A stretch of DNA of 64,000 nucleotides from NCBI GenBank assembly GCA_011947345.1, contig JAAVTG010000275.1, positions 1 to 64,000 on the forward strand, read 5' to 3'. The position numbers and the translations under genes are program-made. This DNA is from Phytophthora quininea. Lineage: Eukaryota; Oomycota; Peronosporomycetes; Peronosporales; Peronosporaceae. The notes under the pieces were generated by a model. That model had not been told where the DNA came from, did no database searches, and saw nothing but the letters and a program-made list of their open reading frames with translations. Position 1 is the stretch's first letter; every line of letters starts with the position of its first letter. Below, in pieces: positions 44,801-55,783 of the stretch.

Positions 44801-46067
44801 TCCGTACGGTCATGATCACCGGAGACAACGCCATGTGTGGCTGCTACATTGCGCGTGCTAGCGGAATGATCACCGGCAGCTCTCGTGTGATTTTGGGGAG
44901 ATGGTTTCAAGGAAGGAAATGAAGAAGCTGGTGTGGCGCGATGTCGACTCGGAAGAAGAGTACGACTTGCCCCAGATCAAGAATATGATCGAGGGTAACG
45001 AGGATGTGGAGCTGGCTGTGACTGGCGTGGTCTTCGACTACCTTGTCGCAATGGGCGAGATCAAGGGCCTGCTGCTTCACATTCGCATTTACAGCCGAAT
45101 GACTCCTGATGGGAAGGTCGAGTGCGTCAAACTGCACATGGAGACTGGTGCGGTCACAGGAATGTGCGGTGATGGTGGCAATGACTGCGGTGCTCTCCGT
45201 TTCGCTCACGCCGGTGTTGCGTTGAGCGATGCTGAAGCTTCAGTGGTGTCCCCATTCACGAGCAAGGCTAAGTCCATCCAGTCGGTCGTCGATCTGTGCC
45301 GTGAAGGTCGCTGCAGTGTTGCGACTTCGTTCGCCTCTGTCAAATTCCTCGTCATTTACGGCCTTATCGGTTCCTCGCTGCGTATGTTTCAGTATTACCA
45401 CGCTGTCATGATGTCGCAATGGTGCTGGATCCTGGCCGACGGATTCACGCTGGTGGGCTGCTCGTATGTGATCACTTTGTCCAAGCCCCTCAAGGAACTG
45501 AAGGACACGCGGCCGACCTCCAGTCTCATTGGGCCGACGACTTTGCTGTCGATCATCGGACAAGAAGTTGTCAACGTCATTTACTTGTGCTGTGGCATCC
45601 ACATGATGACCAGCGAGGTCTGGTACTGCCCGTTCTCGCCCGACGACGTGGACGCAGCGAAGTGGTGGTTGCTTTCGGACAATCACATGGCGACCGCTCT
45701 CTTCTTCTCGATCATCACCCAGCAGCACACTGCGTGCTGGACCTTCAGCTTCGGCTCCATCTACCGTCAGCCGATCTGGCGCAACTACCTGCTGATGGTG
45801 TTCTTCGCGTGTTTGGTGGTGCTTGATCTGTACTTGCTGCTGGGCGAGCCCAGTACTGTGACCGACCAGTTCCGCATCTCGAGCAGCACTAACGTCGTCG
45901 GTCTGCCGGATATCCCCATGCCCATGAGCTTCCGCCTCAAGTACCTCGGCATCATCCTGGGCAACGTCTTCACCAGCATCTTGTGGGAATACGTTGTGGT
46001 TCTTGGCCCCGTCCGAACGTACTTCCGCAACAAGTACCACACAGACTTGATCCCGATGCGAAAGTAA
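41857..46067 (+). CDS. P5-like P-type cation-transporting ATPase
   Basis: P-type ATPase of the P5 (ATP13A-like) group, about 1,404 aa after four one-base losses are restored. P5 pumps move polyamines or other cations, or extract membrane helices, in endomembranes; the substrate here is not known. A signal-like N-terminus (MPRWSSVLLPTATALATLAL) and a Cys-containing luminal domain of about 200 residues precede the first helix. Functional motifs: DESMLTGESMPVQ (actuator, about 590), DKTGTLTKQGLDF (phosphorylation Asp, about 766), FCKGSYERM (nucleotide binding), MITGDNAMCGCYIA, and MCGDGGNDCGALRFA (about 1,105). The M4 segment reads SPLLPVVV instead of the usual PPxLP. The frame breaks at 42,048-42,052, 43,320-43,323, 44,245-44,248 and 44,895-44,898. 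The last 287 bases also appear inverted at the window end. Confidence 0.87.
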
Positions 46068-47377
46068 GCCATGCAGCACTACTAGCAAATTCTCTAGTTA
46101 ACCCTATCGTTACCAAAAAGTAACTTCGAGTACCTTTCTGCACGTGTATAGTGAGATCAAGGTAAAAGAGTAGTCGCACCTCTCCAGCCATTGCAATATT
46201 TGGATTACTAGTCCACCCTCTGGCCAATCATGTGGCAGGTCCCGCTATTGTGTCCGTCACGGTGCCGCTCTTCCGGTTATTGCTCCACCTCGTCGACTTC
46301 GGCTTCTATGTCGATGACGTCGTCGTTGTGGTCCAGATCACTGAGGTCGTAATCGCTCTAATTGGTTCTGATCGAAGCCTCATCACCTCCGTCCTCTCCT
46401 TGCTTCTAGTCGTCGACACTGCTGCTGTAACGGGGTTACACGAAAGTCACGCCCGTGCGTTGACTTTAGAGGTTGCACAAAACTCTTAACTGTGTGTAGA
46501 GTTTTGACTCTGTAGCCATTGGCTCTCCACCACTCATTTACATATCTCTTAGATTAACTATGCTATATAGTTTAGTCTATACATTTACAAGCAAGGTCAG
46601 ATAACAATTCAATTCAGCTCTATTTTGCAGTTAATCTGTGTAGTCCTTGTTTTAAGGGACACTGATTCTGCGAGTCCTACTTACGGGACTGTACTTGGTT
46701 CTTGTATAGAACCGAAGGCTGGAAGCCTGAGACACTGACTCGTGGAGTCGTACGTCTTCCTCTGTGCACGTGCACTGCTACGCAGCCCCGCTACACCTGG
46801 ACGCAACGAAGGTCATCTTGGCGCACGTGGAGACCACGGACTGAATGAGGTTGTTCTTGCGCTTGATCCTGTCGCTAACCTGGCCTCGGCAGCAATAACT
46901 GCGCAGCACGAGGAGAGTCCAGAGGAATCGTCCGTCAGTGAATGGTGCTTCGATACGGTCTCGCAGGCCAGCTGGTTCGTCAAGGATGGTCATCGTCAAT
47001 CACTGTCGTTCGCACCGATGCCGAGCGGGAGCACGTAGCTCCGACGTGCGCTGTCAGCGCTGCAACCAGCGAGAAATCTAACTGTGCTGTACGACTGCAC
47101 ACACAATGAACGCCTGGGTCTGTGGTAGCTGCTGGTACCATGTTGAACGAGGAAGAAAATGCCACAACAATATCAAATGTTATCATATACGACTGCCTGT
47201 GTAAATGACCTACGCAAACTCTGCTTGCTCGTTCTCGTGTTTCGAGCATCCGCACACACACTGGCAACACGGATCAAATCGTTTTGACCTGAGTGCCTTT
47301 GGCTCCAAGTGCTTCGGTCGGACTTTATCCCATTCAGGCGAGCTGTAGAAACGGCACTTCTGACAAGTGCACGGGTG
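46068..47377. other. Left-arm spacer with piggyBac-type end and LTR-like segment
   Basis: About 1.3 kb. TTAACCCTATCG at 46,098-46,109, 31 bp after the ATPase stop, looks like a piggyBac target (TTAA) plus terminal repeat. 46,427-46,792 resembles a solo LTR: it starts TGTAACGGGGTTACA, has an AT-rich TATA-like core near 46,555-46,575 and ends CTACA, but I find no target duplication. Short open stretches after 46,740 have no known domain. Confidence 0.45.
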
Positions 47378-48327
47378 TCAGGATGACTCTAGTTCGAGCT
47401 CGTCAACCAAAACATCGACTTTTTCCATAGCATCATACAATGCTAGCCACATGTTGTAATGGTTTTGTAGGTAGAACCCTTCCACATAACGGTCCCTGAG
47501 CGCTGAACGGGAAACTCCAGGCGAAGCTTCCATTTTGATGTAGCGTTCAATGTGTCGGTCCTGGTTTGAACGCTGGAAGTTCAGTAGGTCGACTAAAACC
47601 TTTAGTCGCGCTCGAATCTGTGATCGCGTGATCTAAGCCAATATAACTAAGTTAGCTGAAAATCCCCCAAGCCATCAGTGTCGTTACCTCTGAAAGTTCC
47701 AAGCAAGTGCGCAACCATCTCATCATCCACAGAAACTCATGAATGTACTCCTCTTGCCCGCGGTGAATAGCAACATGGAGATCATACATCTCCTTGACAG
47801 GAAGCGCTGCAACAAAGTCGTCGATATCGTTCGACGAATCGAACATCTCCTCCGTTACCTGTACCATAGTTCATAACTCAGTGTATTTAGGCTACATGAA
47901 ACACCAACAACTCACCCGTCCAGATACAGGAACAAATACCGGATATATTTCATCAAAGTGGACGTCCTCGCCAGCACTAAAATGATTCGTGAACTTCAAA
48001 AACTGTTAGTTTGGGCTGTTATAAACTTAGGGTTTGCTTTACCTGTGGGCTTAGAATCTTGCCATATATCGACCGTCCGTCGCTCGCAATTTTGTCACAG
48101 GAGACGCCAGCTGAGCTGTAGCGTAAATAGTCTGAACCGCACAATAGTAATGGCAAACACATACGTACTTTGATATCTTCGTCATCATGGCGGGTGTCAA
48201 ACATCTTTCTTATGCGCTGCGCCTTTGCGGGTGGTGTCGTGCCCTCTTTCCGGCAATGAGTGGTTTTTCTTGGTCGCCTTTTGGTTAGACCAATATCTTT
48301 TGAAGGCGCCCTTTGATTGTGGTCCAT
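47378..48327 (-). CDS. Unrecognised five-exon gene paired with the transposase (left copy)
   Basis: 244 aa, no family recognised. Five exons separated by four tiny introns (48-57 nt), all GT-AG. Every exon junction keeps frame, which would be unlikely by chance. The start is MDHNQRAPSKDIGLTKRRP (basic, possibly nuclear or DNA-binding). Exon 2 reads GVSCDKIASDGRSIYGKILS. Exon 3 reads FTNHFSAGEDVHFDEIYPVF. Exon 4 reads EMFDSSNDIDDFVAALPVKE. Exon 5 reads RYIKMEASPGVSRSALRDRY and ends DVLVDELELESS. The protein is largely helical and acidic towards the end. It is divergent from the piggyBac-like transposase, with roughly 90-330 bp between them, inside the candidate transposon limits. This left copy is open throughout; the right copy has one extra base. 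Confidence 0.72.
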
Positions 48328-48652
48328 ATCTTTTACAGTTATGAAGCTGCTTCTGCTGTATGATAAATAAATGTGTTGATCTTTCAAATTTTACGGCAAC
48401 AGCACCGCATCTAAGTGTCAAGGCGCTCCATCCATATCTTTCGTTGCGACGTTTGGTGTGGCGAGGCCATTTGCGAGTTTGACATTGGGAACATTGAGGT
48501 GAAATGGTTGGTAAAAGGAAACAACAGCTTGGTGGTGGTGATTTCGGTCAAAAGAGACGGCTATCGACTCAGACGTTTAGACGGAGTGACGACATCACAA
48601 GAACTACGGGTACGAAATGAGCATTATGCGTAGATTTGGCCCCTATGCAGTA

Positions 48653-51600
48653 GGCTAACAACATTATTAGACACAGCCTACGATCGCGCCCTGTTTGGTG
48701 CCGTGCCGCCTGCGCTTCGTAAGGACGGGTGGTTTACCAAGCGCCCTCGGGGAAACAGTTTGAATGACGATTATCTTTACATTCGTCCTAATGGAAATCC
48801 GAATGGAAAAGCTGGTGTCGACTACTTTTTGGGAGAGCAGGCCCTTCTGGAATATTACAATCGGGAACTGAAGGCGAATGGGGAAGGCTGTGTACTAACA
48901 GCTGTGAGCGGGAATATGGCGATTGATGAAAAATGTGCTCATACCTTCAGTCGAACGAGCGACAACAGCGCGCCCAATCTTTTGGAAAGTGTAGTCAAAC
49001 ATTCCTTTCACCGACGTGAAAGTCCAGTTACGATTTCTGATGAAAATACCAGACGACTTGCAAATTGCATTTCTGATGAGACTAAAGCTTATCTCCGCGA
49101 CGCTGTGCCTCTAGAAGATGCCGCTGTGCCCACCAGCTCTGCACCCACAGCTGCTAAATGTGCGGTTTGTGAGGGGTATGTTCTACTGAGAGATCCTGTA
49201 CAACATGCGGAAAATTCATGCATCACTTCTGCTGTCACGACGTATGCGTATCGCTGAACATTTGCGGATCTGACGGAAAGTCAATTGAAGATTTCGGAGA
49301 CAGTTGCTACTGCAGCAAACAATGTAATACACGAGCGCCCCCAACAACAACATGGACAGATAATAACCACTCTGCTTCGCTATCGGTTGTGCAACCAGTC
49401 TCTGCGTTTGCACCAGCAGCGAATATTGCCCAGTCAAAACCATTATTGGCCGATACCGCAGCGATTACATCCTATGAGGCAGCAACATCGAACGTGACGC
49501 AATCAACAAAGACAACGAAGAAGCCACAGAAGCCGCAGAAGCCGCGAAAAGCTACTCCTAAGTCGAAAAAAACAGTTTCGAAAAGCACCGCAAAATCACC
49601 CAGCAATGGTAAATCTCAACGCCGTAAACCAACCAAAGCAGCAGTTACAATCTCAGCAATGAAGGACGAGTTGATTCGCAAAGGCTAGTGCGAAAAAATT
49701 ACTGGAGCTAGCGTTGCATTTTCACGCAGCCAAGAAGATTGGCTGCCACGTCGACTGTACCGTGATGTTGGTTCGGCATACATGGTTGGTGTGGTGACCC
49801 GGTACAGATTGGTGAACGAAAAAATGCTGATGGCATTGCCGTTCCCTCGGTAAGTTATCAAATAATGTGGACAAACACTGCATTCCAGTCTAAAGACAAC
49901 GTACACGTAATTTCCGAAGACATTTTGGTGCGTGGTATATGTCAATTTACAAAACTGCAGAAACACACCTTACAGTTTGGTAAATCGTGGGTTTCGTTGT
50001 GCAATATGGTCCCAAACCTATCAAATATTGCTTCACTCACCGACGAATGCGAAGAAATGGATGAACAAAGGTATCGAGAATCAGCGATTTACCGCGGAAG
50101 CAAAGAGTTACAACGATCTCTAAGTCCCGAAGAAGTCGAAAAATCGAGTCGATGACATTTCTACCAACGGCGTCGCTAGGGCAGCCACCAGGTTTATTCA
50201 CACATCCAGATGGATCGTCGTTGACTGTGCTTCGGGATGAAAGTCGTCATGCGTTTGGTAATTTAGCTACTTCCAGTTTTTCGCGTTCATTCCGTTGTCG
50301 TTTTGGAGACAGGTGGTCGTGTTTACGAACGAATATGCTGATAACAGTGACTCTCCATCAAGTCGAAAGATTACGTTAGAAGAAACCATGAAGTTTCTTG
50401 GCATTCTTTGGTACATGACTTTGATCGACAAGGGTGAGATGAGAAATTATTGGGAAGATGATACTGAAGCTAGTATATTTCCTGGAGCTCGGTCGACAAA
50501 TTTGGAGACAATTATGACGTGGAAGAGATTTATCTACATCCGAAAAAACTTGAGTTTCCGTTCCCAAGTCACGCCTTCTGACATCCAGCGCGATCCTGCA
50601 GCTCGAATACGCCCTCTTATCAGTACGCTGAAATCTCGGTGTATTCGGCATGCTGTTCTTGGTCGGAATGTGGCTGTTGATGAAGCCAGTGTTGCCTGTT
50701 GGTCAAGGTACGCTCGGCGTATAATCATGTTTAACCCCAAAAGCCAGCTGGCAAGTATCATTTCAAACTTTACGTTTATTGCTGTTCAACGTCATGGTAT
50801 GTTGCAAATTTCAAGCTCCATTGCGATAGTGAAATTGTTGAACGTTTGGGTGGTGTAGTTTCACAATCTGAACTACAGCAAGTTACGGAATTGACATCCA
50901 AGTCAACCGACGTTCGAGCACATTTTCTCGAGGTTACCGCGTTCTTGAATGGGTCTAATCGCATAGTCAACACTGACAACTTTTACACTTCGTGCATGCT
51001 ACTTGAAAGTTTGAGAGCCGTTGGTCTCTACGGACGCGGAACCGTACGTGAGGGAAGCAAACATTTTCCAAGATTTACAATGGTGAAAAAGAAGGACAAG
51101 AAACCAAGAGGCTTCATGAAGCAAGGTGTATGTTCGGATAAGCATATCGTTGCAGCAAGTTGGATTGATGGCGCAATTGTAAAGGTTATATCAAACGCCG
51201 ATGCTTCTTCTCTTTCAACAGTTTATCGACGAATTGGAAACGAAAGCGTTGCATTTTCTGCCCCTTCATGTGTCAGTGAATACAATTCTGCCATGCAAGG
51301 CGTTGACCGTCACGACCAACTTCGAGGTCGTTTCTCGATAGCTGACGACCACTCATTTCAAAAATGGCATAAAAACTTGCGATGGCAATGATTGATATCG
51401 CCCGATGCAACGCTTACATTTGTGATAAGTTGGCACGCGATTCCAATCTGGACAGGCCAACACAACCTGATGCCCCGCAAAGTCTGCAGTTCGTGATAAG
51501 CACAGGATGTTTGTAATTTCTCTTGTCAGGGAATTGTTCAATGGAGAGTGGGAAAGAAGTATTGAGAGTGAGGACAGAATAATATATGACACCGCAACTA

Positions 51601-52076
51601 CTACACCAAATGCATCAAACAACAGGACCATGGACCGTGACGAACCACAGCAAAACCCGGGTGGCTCGGCTGACCAACCGCTAACCTGCGTGGCAAAAGA
51701 ATCGTGGGTTGTGCTGCAAGGAAGAAGTCGGTCAATGCGGAAATGTGCTGTGTGCAAATTTGAAGGTCGCGAAGCTACGCAGAAAACAGGCTATTGTGAG
51801 GCGCATGATGTCGCGCTCTGTAAACGCACATATCCCGTCGATACTTCCAAGCCGCACTTGTGTCAACAAGAATCATGGACGTGCTGGCAGAAGTTCCACA
51901 TATTTTATCTACCTCAACAAGTGTATACCATCGATGGTAACTTGAGAAGAAAGTCTCCGATTTACAAAGCTCAGGCACCTTTCCTAAAAGCAATCAGGGT
52001 AAAGAAAACTAAAAGAAAGATAAGAGCTTGGCATGACCAAAGCGAATTAGATAATTTGCAAAACGTACGCCTCTAA
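48653..52076 (+). pseudogene. piggyBac-like transposase (left copy), broken frame
   Basis: DDE_Tnp_1_7 (PGBD-type) transposase spread over several frames. N-terminal part: RKDGWFTKRPRGNSLNDDYL and a Cys cluster (CAVCEGYVL, then FCCHDVCVSLNICG). Lys-rich linker 49,500-49,680. DDE part: SFWRQVVVFTNEYADN, EETMKFLGILWYMTLIDKG, first Asp in VLGRNVAVDEASVACWSRYA (50,660-50,715), second in VNTDNFYTSCMLLESL (about 50,965) and the family signature YNSAMQGVDRHDQLRGRFS (51,280-51,335). C-terminal zinc ribbon: CAVCKFEG, CEAHDVALCKR, CQQESWTCWQ. At least one GT-AG intron (about 49,855-49,890). Frame losses sit mostly at A/T runs or single bases and most are shared with the right copy, along with a TAG at 49,686-49,688. 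It may be inactive, or error-affected like the host genes. Confidence 0.8.
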
Positions 52077-52602
52077 TGACTTCTTCGTGGCAGGGAAGAA
52101 GATCGAGAAATTAGTACCGCAGTATCCTGACGATGATTTGCAGGTCGCTTCTGTGGACCCGGGGAGTGGTGAGGCAGACACAATCCCGTTGAGAAAGTGG
52201 ATGTAGCGCGGACTGTGTCAGCTGAGCACTAGAGCGACGTGAAGATGGCGATGCATAAGCTGCTGGGAGCCGCGCTGATTTCGCTCTGAAGTGAAGCACA
52301 ATCACGAGCGTTCGCGAACACCGAGCATCGACAGAACCAAAACGCCACCGAGATTGTGTCTAAACAGCGGGGTGGCCACACTAGAGCAACAAAGCATGCA
52401 GATCGTATTCAGTGATCGGTTGAAACAAATACAGAGAGCAAAACATCACACTCCACCGCAAGTACTTAGTATTTGTAAAGGCAAACTTCGAGCAAATAGA
52501 ATAGGGTAAAATCGTAACCACAGTGTGGACCAAATATATACACATTTGTATGGAAGAGTAACGTATAGGTTACACTGTAATTGAATTCAAATATCGCAAA
52601 GT

Positions 52603-52698
52603 GGTCGCATGGCATTTTGACCAAAACGGGATATGGTCGCATGAAATCTCGACCAGAACGGGATACGGTCGCATGACATTCAGACCTAAACAGGTTAT
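52603..52698 (+). repeat. 32-bp tandem repeat, three units (left copy)
   Basis: Units start at 52,603, 52,635 and 52,667, each opening GGTCGCATG and containing GACC about 16-18 bases later, then ACGGGATA in the first two. Each unit is a GGTC...GACC inverted motif. It lies just outside the proposed transposon end. Confidence 0.8.
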
Positions 52699-52699
52699 G

Positions 52700-53996
52700 C
52701 TGTCGGCACTTGCTTTAGCGAATATTCAAAACAGTAAAGTAAACGCGAAACTCATTACAGATATTATCACGTGTCGAGATCATTAACGGCATTTACGCCC
52801 ACCGAAGCTCGATGTCTTGGCACTTCCTACAGTCAAAGAGCTGTTCGCCCGTCCTCGAGCAACGTAGACGCTGTAGACGTTCTTGAGGCTTTGCACCGGA
52901 AGTTGTGCCGCCGATCTAATTCCCCAATCCACTCCTTCGACAAGTAGAGTCCTCAATTGCGTTCCGCTCAGCAAATCGAGCAGCCTTCGATCTCAATAGG
53001 CGGGTAGCAGCGACTAGAAACATTGTCGGTGACTGTTCGCATGAGTCGGTGAGCCATGCCGGGAAGACGGCACCACATCAACAGGCCGCGCGTCGAGGTA
53101 ATCGAGACGCATGCTTCACGTCCTTGGGGCGTAGCACCACGGGCATAATGTGCGCCACCACACATCCACTGACACAGCAAATGTAGCGCAGCGTCACGGC
53201 TGCGGAACGGCCAACGCCAACAGTCTTGGACCCGGATTTGGAGCAGAGAGATGCCCAATATATTGGGTCTTGTGTAGCGTAGCGACGTGCAGCACGGGCA
53301 TTGGGTTGTCTGCTGGACGGCATCACGAGCGTCGAGCAGCCTGCCGGACAGCATCGTGGAGCGTTCGGCACTGGCGAACAGCAGCACAGTCATTGGTCAG
53401 CCTGCCGAACCGCATTACGAATCGTTGGACAGCGTGGTGGACTGGTGGGGTCGTGCCGGGCAGCATCGCAGAGCATGGGGCGACATGGGGCGTCGGTCAG
53501 CGTGCCGGGCGGTACGATCTGCGTGCGAGTGGCGTTGGGCCGCGTTGAGGCCGGCATCATGGATTTAGGGCAGCATTGAGGCCATCGTGGCAGCTTCACA
53601 CAGGTGTCGGGTTGTCGCAGCCGGCGTGACGGGTGTTGGAATGGGGCGTGGCGGACTCCGCAAATTGGAAAATGAGATCCGAGCCACCCGCAACTTTGTC
53701 ATGGGGCCACCTTGAGAGCAGTTATGACATGGCCAATCAGAGACGGAGTTTTTAAATCCCGCCAATCATGATCGCGAATCGTCGGAGCGAGCCCAGCCGA
53801 GAAAAGTACTTGCCGAACTGTCGCGGCGGAGCTTGGCGCGCATTTCAAGCTTTGAAAATGGCTTGTTGCACGAGCTCCTCCCGATGCTTCGTGCGACACG
53901 ACTCCTTGCAGCTTCAACAAAGAATTAGCTGCCAGGTTTAGCAATTCATCGGCTTTTAACAAGTGGACTAACTATTTTGTGTTCTCTGTACTATCA
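52700..53996. other. GC-rich low-complexity block of the left arm
   Basis: About 1.3 kb with no recognised gene. 53,280-53,580 is GC-rich and built from loosely repeated GCCGGACAGCATCG-like words, which leaves long open stretches on both strands (53,150-53,548 plus; 52,968-53,393 minus). A minus-strand stretch at 53,699-53,962 (ADELLNLAANSLLKLQGVV) is protein-like but unrecognised. Confidence 0.4.
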
Positions 53997-55783
53997 TTTT
54001 TGCTTGGACAGAAGGATGGGAGACTTCTCGGATGGCGAAGATCTTTTATTTTTCGACTCGCAAAGGAGCAGGTGAAGCAGGGACGTACGATTAACTGGAG
54101 AGAGGTTTGGCGGGGCATGGCATCGACTGGGAAAACTCAACGGCAACTGCAAATTCGGCTGAAGACCTTGAAGAGGACATATGGCACAAATCTGGATCAG
54201 TTCCCGAGGCGATTTCACGCTAATGGTATGGATGGGGTTTCAAAAGAACGAAAATACTACCAATGAACGCCGTAGATGCTCATAGCGCCGTAGCTGGAAT
54301 TTTCCAGTTTGTTTCGCGGCAAGAAATTTATTCAAGCTGCAGTTCACCTGATCTCCATCCTGGTGAGGTTTCTGCAGATGGAGTGACGACAATTCCCTCG
54401 GTGTTACCCACGCTTAATCCACCGATATACTTTTGGACATCGGATCGGGAATCAAAATCGTTGTACAGGTGGTGTTAGAGACACAAGTGGGGATGGCAAT
54501 TGGTGTTGAAACTCAGGCTTCACTAACCTCCCTGTCGAGGTCTCTTATTTGCGGTGCGGCGAACAAGTTCTCTAGACTTCAGAAGATTTAAATCTACGAA
54601 GATGACGTTCGGAGAGCACGCGCCACCACGAAGACCGCCATGTTTTCGAGCACGGTCGTTTTTGTCAACAACCTCGTCTTTGACACATCCACTAATGCTG
54701 CAGTTGTAAATTTTGTGACGACCGCACCAAGATTATTGAACATTTTCACCACTCTCAAGCTATGTTGGCGCCATCGTGACAGCTGTAAACGCAAGTTTTG
54801 TTCGGTTTGGCAGCTCAACCGAGAAATTCGTGTCCGTGTTTCATGGTCTAGCAAGTATCACAACATGTACTGGTACAGAAAGAAATGAATATTTAGGACG
54901 ATGCTACAGCCTATATTTATTGTCCATGCGGGCCCATGTTTCTCCCATGTTTGAGAAAATGTCCGATGAATGCTGTAATATTTGCTAGCCCGACGAACAC
55001 GCCCTAATGGCGAATGTGTTTGGTTGAGTTGCCAAACGACAAAACTTGCGTTTACAGCTGGGCACGATGGCGCCAACATATTGCTGAGTGGTGAAAATGT
55101 TCAATTCTTGGGGCGTTCGTCAGGCAATTTACAACTGCACTAGCTTATTGCTGGTACACTTGTTAATGGAATGGTTTCATGAAGTGGCAAACATAGAACA
55201 GACTACAATGTTTTTGGCGCTTCGAACGTCATTTCGTGATTAAATCTTCTGAAGTCGAGAGACTTGTTCGCCGCACAAAAAAAGATAGTTGCTGACTCGA
55301 AAGTGAAGCCTGAGTTTCAACACCAATGCTCCCCACTTGTGTCTCTAACTGCCCTTCAATTTTGACGTTCCGTCCAAAGATGAAAAGCGCCACGATCACC
55401 ACGGCCACCGAGGAATTGTCGTCCGTCATCTGCAGAAACCTCACCATGGCGGGCGATGCGGCTTGAACCCGCAGCGTTGAAGCCACGTTGCGGGCCGTGA
55501 CTGTGGCTGGAAAATTGACGCTAGGCGCTGGAGAATCTACGGCGTTCAATGAAGTTGAGGCATCGTCACATTAGGAGCTGGTTCCATACCAATTTGTGAG
55601 AAATCGGCTCGTCGTACTAAAGTGGTTGCTGTCAAAGTTGGCGATTTTGGAGATCAAGTTGCGGTTACATGAAGGTTAATATGTTTGAGGTGGTTGCAAC
55701 GGAGGTGTGCACAAATGTTTTGATGATTTCGGCATTGGCGGTGCAATGTGTTTGCTTGCCATCTGTTTGCACTATGCTGCAAT
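53997..55783. repeat. Central degenerate inverted repeat of the palindrome
   Basis: The 1.8-kb centre is itself an imperfect palindrome with its axis at about 54,920. 54,255-54,620 pairs with about 55,190-55,560 (for example GTGCGGCGAACAAG with CTTGTTCGCCGCAC; TGAACGCCGTAGAT with ATCTACGGCGTTCA). 54,750-54,800 pairs with about 55,030-55,090 (TGTTGGCGCCATCGTG with CACGATGGCGCCAACA). CTAGCAAGTATCAC pairs with TAATATTTGCTAG. Identity is clearly lower than in the flanking arms. It looks like an older fold-back element. No gene is supported. Confidence 0.8.

Larger units (their letters stand above)
46098..52510. mobile_element. Candidate piggyBac-like transposon (left copy)
   Basis: The left limit is TTAA followed by CCCTATCG (46,098-46,109). 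The proposed right limit is ATAGGGTAAA at 52,502-52,511, which mirrors TTWACCCTAT with one mismatch to the TTAA rule. The interval of about 6.4 kb contains the transposase and the divergent companion gene. The right limit is tentative. Confidence 0.45.
45781..53996 (+). repeat. Left arm of giant palindrome
   Basis: Reverse complement of 55,784-64,000. Paired coordinates sum to 109,779-109,782 along the whole length, so only a few one-base indels separate the arms. Several differences are homopolymer lengths (near 50,271, 50,530, 51,480 and 52,013) and only a handful are substitutions (for example near 48,602, 49,493, 52,525 and 53,433). The arm contains the ATPase 3' end, the companion gene (-), the piggyBac-like transposase (+) and a GC-rich block. 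Confidence 0.95.

Noticed and set aside
46427..46792. Solo Copia-type LTR as a firm feature
   Set aside because: TGTAAC...CTACA ends and a TATA-like core are present but flanks give no target duplication and no second LTR exists.
52603..52698. Short regularly spaced repeats as a CRISPR array
   Set aside because: Units abut without spacers, there are only three, and the DNA is eukaryotic.
53150..53548. Long open stretches on both strands in the GC-rich block
   Set aside because: They arise from stop-poor, loosely repetitive GC-rich DNA; no domain, no frame-specific conservation.
55440..55500. T-arm-like GGTTCAAGCC as a tRNA gene
   Set aside because: No acceptor stem, D-arm or anticodon arm can be formed around it.
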